From positions 1-5,226 of the forward strand of contig JAKAGL010000189.1 in the NCBI GenBank assembly GCA_021815535.1: 5,226 nucleotides of DNA. The letters run 5' to 3'. Shown in pieces: positions 1 to 5,226 of the stretch; position 1 is the first letter of the stretch; the number at the start of each line of letters is the position of its first letter. The DNA is from a bacterium (GTDB lineage Bacteria > Nitrospinota_A > UBA7883 > JACRGQ01). Made by a program: the position numbers and the translations under genes. The notes below the pieces were generated by a model that saw nothing but the letters and a program-made list of their open reading frames with translations, was not told the DNA's origin and did no database searches.

Positions 1-1
1 C

Positions 2-361
2 TACGCGCACGCATCGATGGGATGCGGCGCCGATTGGCCGCTTTGCCAGGGGAGTATTCTTCCGCCCGATTTTTCGTTTGAGGTGTTGCTGCATTATTTT
101 CACCGCCTCATTGCATACGTCATTTTCGGCCTGACCCTCTGGAAACTCATCGCAACCCTCAAGGCGGGCCTTCCTGCCCGCCGGGCGGGGATAACCTTTG
201 GGCTGGTTGTGTTGCAAGTGTCCATCGGCATCGGCATCGTGCAAACGGTCATGTTCCTTCCCCTCTTGGTCATGCACGGCGCGGCCGGTTTTGCTTTGTT
301 GGGCTGGACCGCATGGCTTGGCGCCCCCGGCATGATTGGGGTGCGGATGGCGGAACACTGA
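2..361 (+). CDS. ctaA: Haem A synthase, COX15/CtaA family, C-terminal part (5' truncated by window edge)
   Basis: This is the last 119 residues of a membrane protein of the COX15/CtaA family, which oxidises the methyl group of haem O to a formyl group to make haem A. The visible part opens in an extracytoplasmic loop with the family's paired cysteines around DWPLC (Cys8 and Cys15 of the visible part). A His-Arg pair (HYFHRLIAY, His34) begins a membrane helix, and a second His follows in LPLLVMHGAAG (His92); by family precedent these two His are the haem ligands of one four-helix half. About three hydrophobic segments are visible, near residues 28-50, 62-82 and 86-106. Because the gene ends after this half, it is probably the C-terminal half of a full-length protein, but a half-size CtaA cannot be excluded. 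The stop lies 6 bp before ctaB, which fits an operon. The family call is firm; full length and start are unknown. Confidence 0.88.
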   Translation, partial: YAHASMGCGADWPLCQGSILPPDFSFEVLLHYFHRLIAYVIFGLTLWKLIATLKAGLPARRAGITFGLVVLQVSIGIGIVQTVMFLPLLVMHGAAGFALLGWTAWLGAPGMIGVRMAEH

Positions 362-367
362 TGCCTC

Positions 368-1252
368 ATGGCCCACGCGGGGGTTTGGTTGGATAAAAAG
401 CTCTTTAATGGATTGATGATCCTGCCAAAGCCGGGGATCGTTGCATTGGTCATCGTATCCGGCATCACCGGTCTCTATCTGGGCGGGCACGGCGTTCTTC
501 AGACAAGGATCGCGTTCTGGACCCTGTTGGGGCTTGGGTTCTCCACGGCCGGCGCGGCGGTGCTCAATAACTTTATCGACCGCGATATTGATTCGGTCAT
601 GAGCCGGACTCAGGGGCGGTCGCTCCCCTCGGGAGCCGTTTCTGCCAGCGCCGCCTATTTTATTGGCACCGGGCTGGTACTGGTATCGTTGATCATCATG
701 AAGATCGCCATAGGCCCGCAAGTCGCACTGTTGACCGGCATAGCGGTCTTTATTTACGTGATACTGTACTCGCTCTATCTAAAGCGGCACACGCCGTTTG
801 CCACCCATATCGGCGGCATCGCCGGGGCTATGCCGCCGCTCATAGGCTACGCGGCGGCCCACGGCAGCATTGATGTTCATGCCGTGGTGCTTTTTCTCAT
901 TATCGTGATTTGGCAGCAGCCGCACTTTTGGTCGCTTGCGCTGAAATACCGCGAGGATTACGCCCGTGCCGGCGTGCCGAACCACCCGGTGGCAATGGGA
1001 GTGGCGAAGACCAAGCGGCGCATCATGGCATACCAGGCGATGCACCTGCCGATGATGACCCTGCCGTACCAGACGGGCATGGCGGGAAAGTGGTATCTCC
1101 TCATAGCGATGTTGATGACGCTGGTCTATACGGTCTTGACGGCGCGTTTCTTTTTTTCGGACCGGGACAAGGACATGGCGATTTTCCATTTTTCAAACAT
1201 ATATCTGGTTGTGGTGTTCGGCGCGATGATAGCCGACGCGGTAAACCTGTAA
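368..1252 (+). CDS. ctaB: Protohaem IX farnesyltransferase (haem O synthase)
   Basis: This 294-residue integral membrane prenyltransferase of the UbiA superfamily (CtaB/CyoE/COX10) transfers a farnesyl group from farnesyl diphosphate to the vinyl group of haem B, giving haem O. The first Asp-rich motif is at residues 67-89 (NNFIDRDIDSVMSRT, then R84, P87 and G89) and should bind the Mg-diphosphate. YSLYLKR (134-140) leads into GGIAGAMPPLIGY (149-161), and WQQPHFW (182-188) into YREDY (194-198), all family signatures. Length is typical, with about nine hydrophobic segments. ATG 368 is the first in-frame start after the ctaA-frame stop, 6 bp downstream; no strong Shine-Dalgarno precedes it, so translation may be coupled to ctaA. 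An ATG at 361 overlaps the ctaA stop but is in another frame and closes after 11 codons. One oddity: residues 204-211 read PNHPVAMG where the family usually has P-M-L-P-V. It probably supplies haem O to CtaA and to the oxidase-like enzyme encoded next. Confidence 0.96.
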   Translation: MAHAGVWLDKKLFNGLMILPKPGIVALVIVSGITGLYLGGHGVLQTRIAFWTLLGLGFSTAGAAVLNNFIDRDIDSVMSRTQGRSLPSGAVSASAAYFIGTGLVLVSLIIMKIAIGPQVALLTGIAVFIYVILYSLYLKRHTPFATHIGGIAGAMPPLIGYAAAHGSIDVHAVVLFLIIVIWQQPHFWSLALKYREDYARAGVPNHPVAMGVAKTKRRIMAYQAMHLPMMTLPYQTGMAGKWYLLIAMLMTLVYTVLTARFFFSDRDKDMAIFHFSNIYLVVVFGAMIADAVNL

Positions 1253-1253
1253 A

Positions 1254-1258
1254 GGGGG
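1254..1258 (+). promoter_or_regulatory. Ribosome binding site of the oxidase-like gene
   Basis: A run of five G preceded by AAA directly follows the ctaB stop codon and ends four bases before ATG 1263. It is a purine-rich Shine-Dalgarno variant rather than a clean GGAGG, with a short spacer. It supports 1263 as the start and a ctaB-oxidase operon with a 10-bp gap. Confidence 0.55.
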
Positions 1259-1262
1259 CATC

Positions 1263-2558
1263 ATGAGAAATTCCTATTACGGCAAGTGGTTCATGTTGTC
1301 CATCGTTTCACTTGGTTTGGGCGGGGGGTTTGCCTTCCTCATCGGCATGGCGCGCGCGCCGTTCGCCGAAAAATATTTTCCGCAAAACTATTTTCAGCAC
1401 GCGCTGGTGGGGCATGTGAATCTCGCCATCCTGTTTTGGCTTCTCCTCTCCACAATGGTGGTATGGTGCTATCACATGAAGACCGAAGGGCTGAAACCGG
1501 CACTCTGGCTGGCCGCCCTCGGCACCGCGCTGGTGGCGTCCGCCGCCCTGTTCGGCGGCGGCGACGCAGTGCTGAACAACTACGTCCCGGCGCTGGTTAA
1601 TCCGGTGTTTTTTGCCGGTTTGGCGCTGTTTTTCACCGGATTTTCACTGAACGTCTTCCGCTTCGCCAAAGAGGCCGTGGCGAACCTTGCCAGCGACGAC
1701 ATGGTGCTCAACGCCATCGGCGCGGGGGTGATGATAGGCATTGTGCTGGCGGCGGCGGTGACGGTGAGCCTCGTCAAGCTGGGGCCGGATATCAACGACT
1801 ATCAGCAACAGATGTATTATGAGCGGCTTTTCTGGACGCCCGGCCACATCCAGCAGTTCCTCAACGGCTCGATGCTGGCGGCCGTCTGGTACGCACTGGC
1901 CCGCCTCACCACCGGCGGCGAACTGAAATTCTGGCCCGTCCTGAAGATCGCCAACAAGGTGTTCATCGTCTCATCCGTAATGCTGTTCTCGCTTTTATTC
2001 TTCATGGACCCGATGGACCACCCGATGCGTGTAGGCGCTGAGATTATTTACGGCATCGGCTTGGGCATTCCGCTCTTCATGCACATCGCCAATATCCTCC
2101 GTCAGGTGAAACGCGATTTCAGCAAGCCGACCACCGTGGCACTTTTCTTCTCCATAACCATCTACTTATACGGCATCTTCATCGCCTATGGCGGTTTTGA
2201 CAACGACACCCGCGTGCCGGCGCATTATCACGGCGCGGTAACGGCACTCACGCTGGCGTTGATGGGCTTTGCATGGCACATGCTCACCAAAGACGGCCTG
2301 AGCGTGGTGTTTCCCCGGCTTGCGAAAGTTCAGCCGTACATCTATGGTGTGGGGATGATCTTGTTCATCTCCGGCCTCTTTGTTTCCGGCCTTTTCGGCG
2401 CGCCGCGCAAAACCCCCGGCACCGCCTGGACGGATAATCCGGTTGTCCTCGCCAGCATGTCGCTGATGGGTATCGGCACTTTGCTGTCAGTATTGGGGGG
2501 CATCGCGTTCGTTCTTTACGTCGCCGCCACGTTGATCAAGAACCGCCGCGCCGCCTAG
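1263..2558 (+). CDS. Haem-copper oxidase superfamily catalytic subunit (subunit I-like), divergent active site, possibly NO-reductase-like
   Basis: This 431-residue protein with about 12 hydrophobic segments matches the plan of subunit I of haem-copper oxidases and NO reductases, shorter than the usual 460-550 residues. Expected landmarks occur in order: helix 2 HVNLAILFW (His51, likely low-spin haem ligand; His46 nearby); helix 6 FWTPGHIQQF (His195, likely Cu-B/Fe-B ligand); helix 7 MDPMDHPMRVGAE (Asp252-His253 where oxidases have His-His); helix 10 DTRVPAHYHGA (His321 and His323, high- and low-spin haem ligands, matching HDT...AHFH of COX1). Phe199 occupies the HxxxY/HxxxE position, and Phe246 lies where cbb3 enzymes carry their helix-7 Tyr, so neither usual catalytic Tyr is seen. 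These assignments come from alignment by eye. The gene follows ctaB by 10 bp, so the enzyme may use haem O or A. The partner subunit is not in the window. Superfamily membership is confident; whether it reduces O2, NO or something else is open. Confidence 0.88.
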   Translation: MRNSYYGKWFMLSIVSLGLGGGFAFLIGMARAPFAEKYFPQNYFQHALVGHVNLAILFWLLLSTMVVWCYHMKTEGLKPALWLAALGTALVASAALFGGGDAVLNNYVPALVNPVFFAGLALFFTGFSLNVFRFAKEAVANLASDDMVLNAIGAGVMIGIVLAAAVTVSLVKLGPDINDYQQQMYYERLFWTPGHIQQFLNGSMLAAVWYALARLTTGGELKFWPVLKIANKVFIVSSVMLFSLLFFMDPMDHPMRVGAEIIYGIGLGIPLFMHIANILRQVKRDFSKPTTVALFFSITIYLYGIFIAYGGFDNDTRVPAHYHGAVTALTLALMGFAWHMLTKDGLSVVFPRLAKVQPYIYGVGMILFISGLFVSGLFGAPRKTPGTAWTDNPVVLASMSLMGIGTLLSVLGGIAFVLYVAATLIKNRRAA

Positions 2559-2570
2559 ACCATTATTTGC

Positions 2571-2598
2571 TGTCATTCCCGCGAAGGCGGGAATCCAG
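2571..2598 (+). repeat. Dispersed hairpin repeat, copy 1 (forward)
   Basis: A 28-bp element starts 12 bases after the oxidase-like gene. Its core is a perfect 8-bp stem, attcccgc (2575-2582) and gcgggaat (2587-2594), with loop gaag, flanked by tgtc on the left and ccag on the right. This is the familiar 'TCATTCCCGCGnnGGCGGGAATCCAG' type of dispersed bacterial repeat, similar in kind to REP/MITE-like elements. A nearly identical copy lies inverted at 4329-4356. As RNA it could fold into a strong hairpin and attenuate or end the oxidase transcript, but no U-tract follows, so it is not a classical intrinsic terminator. Confidence 0.9.
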
Positions 2599-2609
2599 AT
2601 TTCTGTTTG

Positions 2610-2618
2610 TGCTAGAAT
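2610..2618 (+). promoter_or_regulatory. Candidate extended -10 promoter for the TPR gene
   Basis: TGC followed by TAGAAT fits the extended -10 pattern TGnTATAAT with one mismatch in the hexamer. No good -35 hexamer lies 16-18 bp upstream, where the hairpin repeat sits. Transcription would begin near 2624-2627, at or just before ATG 2627, so the mRNA would be almost leaderless. That agrees with the lack of any Shine-Dalgarno sequence there. It is a motif match only. Confidence 0.3.
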
Positions 2619-2626
2619 TAATACCG

Positions 2627-4240
2627 ATGGTAAATAGAAATGCGTTTCGGGTATTGATTTTTGCATCCGTTCTTGTCACCACGCTTTCGTTTGCTGTTCC
2701 CCGAAGTTATGCGCAAATACAGACCTTGTCCAAGCAAGAAGATAAATATGTTGAAACAGATCGACAACTAAGCGCGACCGATTGGTTTGATAAAGGGCGC
2801 GCGCTTGCTGGCGCGAAGCTGTACAAAGAAGCATTGGCAGCATATTCCAAAGCAATAGAATTAAATTCCGAATATTCGACAGCTTTTTATAGGCGCGGTA
2901 ATATTTATGTCGATCTTGCCGATTTTAAACGAGCGATAGAGGATTACGATAAAGCGATAGAATTAAACCCGAAATACGCGTTAGCCTATAACAACCGCGG
3001 GAATGCTTACGGCGAACTTGGCGACCATAAGCGAGCAATAGAGGATTACAGTAAGGCGATAGAGTTTGATCCCAAAGATTGTTTCACCTATTACAATCGC
3101 GGGAAGGCTTACGGCGAACTTGGCGACTATAAACGAGCAATAGAGGATTCCAGCAAGGCGATAAAGCTTAATCCGAAATTTGCGCCTGCATATTACAACC
3201 AGGGACTCGCTTATGACGGTCTTGGCGATTTTCGTAAGGCAATTGAGAATTACAGCAAGGCGATAGAATTAAACCCGAAATCCGTATTGGCGCATAATAA
3301 CCGGGGGAATACCTATTGCAAGCTTGGTGATTATGATCTGGCAATCGAAGATTACAACAAAACGGTAGAATTAGACCCGAAATTCGCATTAGCCTACTTC
3401 AACCGTGGATTTGCATCTGCCAACCTCGGCAATTACCATCGGGCGATCGAGGATTTCAGCAAAGCCATACAGCTAAATCCGAAGTACGCAATGGCCTATG
3501 GCAATCGCGGGGGCACTTACGCCCTTCTTAACGATAATAAACGGGCAATTGGGGATTTCAGTAAAGCGATAGAAGTTGACCCGAAATATGCATTTGCCTA
3601 TGGTAGCCGCGGTGACGTTTACTCTAAACTTGGCGATTACCGTGAGGCGATTGAAGATTACAATATGGCGATAGAGTTAAACTCAAAAGATGTATATTCG
3701 TACAACAATCGTGGTTACGCATATGTAGGCCTTGGTGAATATAAGCGGGCAATCAAAGATTATAGTAAAGCTATAGAGATTGATCCTAACTACGCCATAG
3801 CTTTTGCCAACCGTGCAGAAATACGCGCCACACTTGGTGACAATGAACAAGCTATTGCGGATTGCAACAAAGCAATTGAACTTAATCCGAAGCTGGCAGA
3901 GGCCTTCGCGTACCGAGGGTTTGCACGCCTCAACCTTGGGAATTATAAACAAGCCGGTAAAGATTGTGACAAGGCGGTAGAACTCGATCCAAAATCGGCA
4001 GATGCTTATACTTACCGCGGTATTGTTTACATTAGTGAACACGAAAACGAAAAGGCAATCAAAGATTTTAATAAAGCAATTGAATTGAACCCCAACAAGC
4101 CGACAGCCTACTTTTGGCGAGGGAGTATTAATGAAAGACTTGGGAATCACAATGGGGCAATAGGTGATATGAAAAGTGCGGCTGGGCTTGGCGATCAAAA
4201 AGCGCGGGAGTTTCTTAAGTCCAACAATGTTCCTTGGTAA
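2627..4240 (+). CDS. Exported protein of 14 tandem TPR units
   Basis: This 537-residue protein is probably secreted to the periplasm. Residues 1-29 form a signal peptide: basic start MVNRNAFR, hydrophobic stretch 9-24, and a likely signal peptidase I site after SYA (Ala29). No lipobox Cys is present. After a polar linker (30-49), residues 50-525 are 14 tetratricopeptide units of exactly 34 residues without insertions, consensus near AYxNRGxxYxxLGDYxRAIEDYSKAIELNPKY, then a 12-residue tail. Unit 14 has decayed into SAAGLGDQKAREFL, a common TPR capping end. Such arrays form a superhelical protein-binding scaffold; there is no catalytic domain and the partner is unknown. ATG 2627 is preferred because it yields the signal peptide; an in-frame TTG at 2567 would only add translated hairpin repeat. 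The gene is visibly AT-richer than its neighbours, with frequent TTA and ATA codons, and sits between inverted repeats, which suggests a separate origin. A link to the oxidase genes is not evident. Confidence 0.9.
   Translation: MVNRNAFRVLIFASVLVTTLSFAVPRSYAQIQTLSKQEDKYVETDRQLSATDWFDKGRALAGAKLYKEALAAYSKAIELNSEYSTAFYRRGNIYVDLADFKRAIEDYDKAIELNPKYALAYNNRGNAYGELGDHKRAIEDYSKAIEFDPKDCFTYYNRGKAYGELGDYKRAIEDSSKAIKLNPKFAPAYYNQGLAYDGLGDFRKAIENYSKAIELNPKSVLAHNNRGNTYCKLGDYDLAIEDYNKTVELDPKFALAYFNRGFASANLGNYHRAIEDFSKAIQLNPKYAMAYGNRGGTYALLNDNKRAIGDFSKAIEVDPKYAFAYGSRGDVYSKLGDYREAIEDYNMAIELNSKDVYSYNNRGYAYVGLGEYKRAIKDYSKAIEIDPNYAIAFANRAEIRATLGDNEQAIADCNKAIELNPKLAEAFAYRGFARLNLGNYKQAGKDCDKAVELDPKSADAYTYRGIVYISEHENEKAIKDFNKAIELNPNKPTAYFWRGSINERLGNHNGAIGDMKSAAGLGDQKAREFLKSNNVPW
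2774..4201 (+). repeat. Tandem 102-bp coding repeat (14 TPR units)
   Basis: Fourteen in-frame 102-bp units run without a single indel. Most have diverged at the DNA level, but units 3 and 4 remain very similar: a 21-base stretch at 3005-3025 recurs exactly at 3107-3127, followed by closely matching sequence. This suggests a fairly recent unit duplication or gene conversion. The period and coding content explain the repetition, so it is not a CRISPR or a non-coding satellite. Confidence 0.9.
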
Positions 4241-4328
4241 TTGAAAATGAAGCATCTATTTCAATAAAGGATTTAATCTGGCATGTCTTGAAGGGCCGCT
4301 AGCTCTCAGAAACCTTGATTGAAAAATA

Positions 4329-4356
4329 CTGGATTCCCGCCTGCGCGGGAATGACA
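4329..4356 (-). repeat. Dispersed hairpin repeat, copy 2 (inverted)
   Basis: This is the same element as at 2571-2598 but in the opposite orientation. The stem is attcccgc (4333-4340) and gcgggaat (4345-4352) with loop ctgc, flanked by ctgg and gaca. Read on the minus strand it matches copy 1 at 27 of 28 positions; the one difference is in the loop. It lies 88 bases after the TPR stop codon and could stop or stabilise that transcript's 3' end, though no U-tract follows. Confidence 0.9.
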
Positions 4357-4395
4357 CCCATTTATTCGAAAAGGTGTCCCAATCCCTGTGAATAA

Positions 4396-4404
4396 TGTTA
4401 AAAT
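4396..4404 (+). promoter_or_regulatory. Candidate extended -10 promoter for the ABC transporter gene
   Basis: TGT followed by TAAAAT matches the extended -10 pattern TGnTATAAT with one mismatch in the hexamer. The region 16-18 bp upstream has no convincing -35 element. Transcription would begin near 4411, giving a leader of about 60 bases that contains the palindrome at 4415-4429. The motif fits a gene that starts its own transcription unit after an unrelated block, but it is unproven. Confidence 0.35.
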
Positions 4405-4414
4405 CCAATCTTTC

Positions 4415-4429
4415 GGCCACGCAGTGGCC
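4415..4429. promoter_or_regulatory. Perfect palindrome upstream of the ABC transporter gene
   Basis: GGCCAC and GTGGCC form a perfect 6-bp inverted repeat around a 3-base spacer (gca). It lies 42 bases before ATG 4472 and just downstream of the candidate -10. It could be an operator half-site pair or a small hairpin at the 5' end of the leader RNA. No U-tract follows, so a terminator is unlikely. The role is unknown. Confidence 0.35.
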
Positions 4430-4459
4430 CAGAATTTACCGAAATTGTAAATGAAGACC

Positions 4460-4465
4460 GGAGAG
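4460..4465 (+). promoter_or_regulatory. Ribosome binding site deciding the ABC ATPase start
   Basis: GGAGAG lies six bases before ATG 4472; its GGAG core is eight bases from the start. An in-frame ATG at 4451 lacks any such sequence upstream, so 4472 is the better start. Confidence 0.7.
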
Positions 4466-4471
4466 TGCACC

Positions 4472-5226
4472 ATGAAGGCGGTAGAAACCCGTTCCCTGCG
4501 TCACACCTATCCCGCGCGTAGCAATGCAAAACCGGGAATGGCCCTTAAGGGCATAGATTTTTCAGTAGAGCCAGGAGAGGTCTTTGGCTTTCTGGGGCCG
4601 AACGGTTCCGGCAAAACGACGCTTTTTAAAATTCTTTCCACTCTCATCGAGCCATCCGAAGGGACTGCGTTCATTTTCGGATGCGATGTGGTGAAGAATG
4701 TGGATGAAGCCCGCAAGAAAATGGGGATCGTGTTTCAATACCCAAGCCTGGACAAAATGTTGACGGTGCAGGAAAACCTTTCAAGCCAGGGAAATCTTTA
4801 TGGTCTCTCCGGAGCAATCCTGAAAAAACGGGTGGATGAGATGATGGACCGCTTTGGGCTTACCCCGCGGCGGGATGAATCGGTTCAGCATCTTTCGGGC
4901 GGTTACCGGCGCAGGGTGGAGCTTGCCAAAGGGTTGATCCATAGCCCCCAACTGCTCATTCTTGACGAGCCGTCCACAGGGCTCGACCCGGCGGCGCGCC
5001 GCGAATTTTGGGAGACCATCGGCGCGCTCAAAAAGAAAAACGGCATGACCGTACTGGTTACCACCCACATGGGGGAAGAGGGAGACAAGTGCGACCGTTT
5101 GGCCATTATGTATGAAGGCGAAATCATTGCTTCTGGCACGCCTGATGAATTAAAATCCGGCATCGGCGGCGATGTGATAACCATTCAGAGCGCCGAGCCG
5201 GATATGCTTCTTGAAACGCTTGATGT
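4472..5226 (+). CDS. ABC transporter ATP-binding protein, DrrA/NatA/CcmA-like (3' truncated by window edge)
   Basis: The first 251 residues of a cytoplasmic ABC ATPase are visible; the frame is still open at the window edge. All nucleotide-binding motifs are intact: possible A-loop Tyr13, Walker A GPNGSGKTT (42-50), Q-loop Gln89 in VFQYPSLDKMLTVQENL, signature LSGGY (141-145), Walker B LLILDEP (161-167), D-loop STGLD (168-172) and H-switch His199 in TTHMGEE. The DRLAIMYEGEIIASGTP stretch (208-224) is typical of the COG1131 group that pairs with ABC-2 type permeases in exporting drugs, lipids, Na+ or unknown substrates. A permease gene is expected just downstream. The group is too broad to name the substrate. 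Such pairs can occur beside oxidase assembly genes, so a link to the upstream operon is possible but only inferred. The start at 4472 rests on a good Shine-Dalgarno sequence; a start at 4451 would add seven residues. Confidence 0.93.
   Translation, partial: MKAVETRSLRHTYPARSNAKPGMALKGIDFSVEPGEVFGFLGPNGSGKTTLFKILSTLIEPSEGTAFIFGCDVVKNVDEARKKMGIVFQYPSLDKMLTVQENLSSQGNLYGLSGAILKKRVDEMMDRFGLTPRRDESVQHLSGGYRRRVELAKGLIHSPQLLILDEPSTGLDPAARREFWETIGALKKKNGMTVLVTTHMGEEGDKCDRLAIMYEGEIIASGTPDELKSGIGGDVITIQSAEPDMLLETLD

Noticed and set aside
779..1189. 136-codon minus-strand frame inside ctaB
   Set aside because: It is the complement of conserved CtaB motifs, and its Arg/His-rich composition is typical of a shadow frame in GC-rich DNA.
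910..1266. 118-codon plus-strand frame overlapping the ctaB 3' end
   Set aside because: It is an alternative frame of ctaB, low-complexity and Gly/Ala/Pro/Arg-rich, with no family resemblance; ctaB covers the same bases with clear motifs.
2560..2569. ccattatttg just left of repeat copy 1 resembles ccatttattcg (4358-4368) just right of copy 2, like a target-site duplication
   Set aside because: The match needs an indel and a mismatch in a short AT-rich stretch, so chance similarity is likely; an empty-site comparison would be needed.
2774..4201. Regular 102-bp periodicity considered as a CRISPR-like or non-coding satellite array
   Set aside because: The period is a multiple of three, the frame stays open throughout and every unit matches the TPR consensus.
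3683..4255. 190-codon open frame on the minus strand opposite the TPR gene
   Set aside because: It is antisense to a clear 34-residue-periodic TPR array; its open length follows from the repeated codon pattern, and the translation shows no domain of its own.
4241..4264. TTGAAA/TTTCAA inverted repeat right after the TPR stop
   Set aside because: A 6-bp AT-rich stem with a 12-base loop and no U-tract is too weak to call a terminator.
4395..4454. Short 19-codon plus-strand frame before the ABC gene, possible leader peptide
   Set aside because: No Shine-Dalgarno sequence, no regulatory codon run, and it overlaps the candidate -10 motif.
4451..4471. Upstream in-frame ATG for the ABC ATPase
   Set aside because: It has no ribosome binding site, whereas ATG 4472 has GGAGAG at suitable spacing; the extra residues lie outside the conserved domain.

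Overview
The window looks like a chromosomal piece of a Gram-negative, respiring bacterium. The support is haem A/O synthesis genes, a polytopic haem-copper oxidase-type subunit, a Sec-exported TPR protein and a dispersed hairpin repeat of the kind scattered through many proteobacterial and related genomes. The phylum cannot be fixed from the sequence; a deltaproteobacterial, Nitrospinota or Nitrospirota-like lineage is only a guess.

Layout, all genes on the + strand. Positions 2-361 hold the 3' end of a haem A synthase gene (ctaA/COX15 family), cut by the left edge. After 6 bp comes a complete protohaem IX farnesyltransferase gene (ctaB/cyoE, 368-1252). After 10 bp comes a complete 431-residue haem-copper oxidase catalytic-subunit homologue (1263-2558). 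The tight spacing indicates one operon: CtaB makes haem O from haem B, CtaA oxidises it to haem A, and the third gene encodes a membrane enzyme that could use one of these haems. That enzyme keeps the haem-ligand histidines but seems to have Asp-His where oxidases have His-His, and Phe where they have the catalytic Tyr. This makes it a candidate NO-reductase-like or otherwise divergent member. Its electron-input subunit is not in the window.

Positions 2559-4471 look different. A visibly AT-richer gene (2627-4240) encodes an exported protein with 14 consecutive 34-residue TPR units. It is bracketed by two copies of a 28-bp hairpin repeat in inverted orientation (2571-2598 and 4329-4356) that differ at one base. 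The repeat-gene-repeat block may be a later insertion between the oxidase operon and the next gene. A TTG-initiated extension of the TPR frame (from 2567) is translated repeat and should not be annotated.

Positions 4472-5226 hold the start of an ABC transporter ATPase (DrrA/NatA/CcmA-like), cut by the right edge. It has its own Shine-Dalgarno sequence, a candidate extended -10 promoter and a perfect 6-bp-stem palindrome upstream. No RNA gene, CRISPR array, transposase or convincing intrinsic terminator was seen. The most interesting items are the altered active site of the oxidase-like protein and the inverted repeat pair around the TPR gene.
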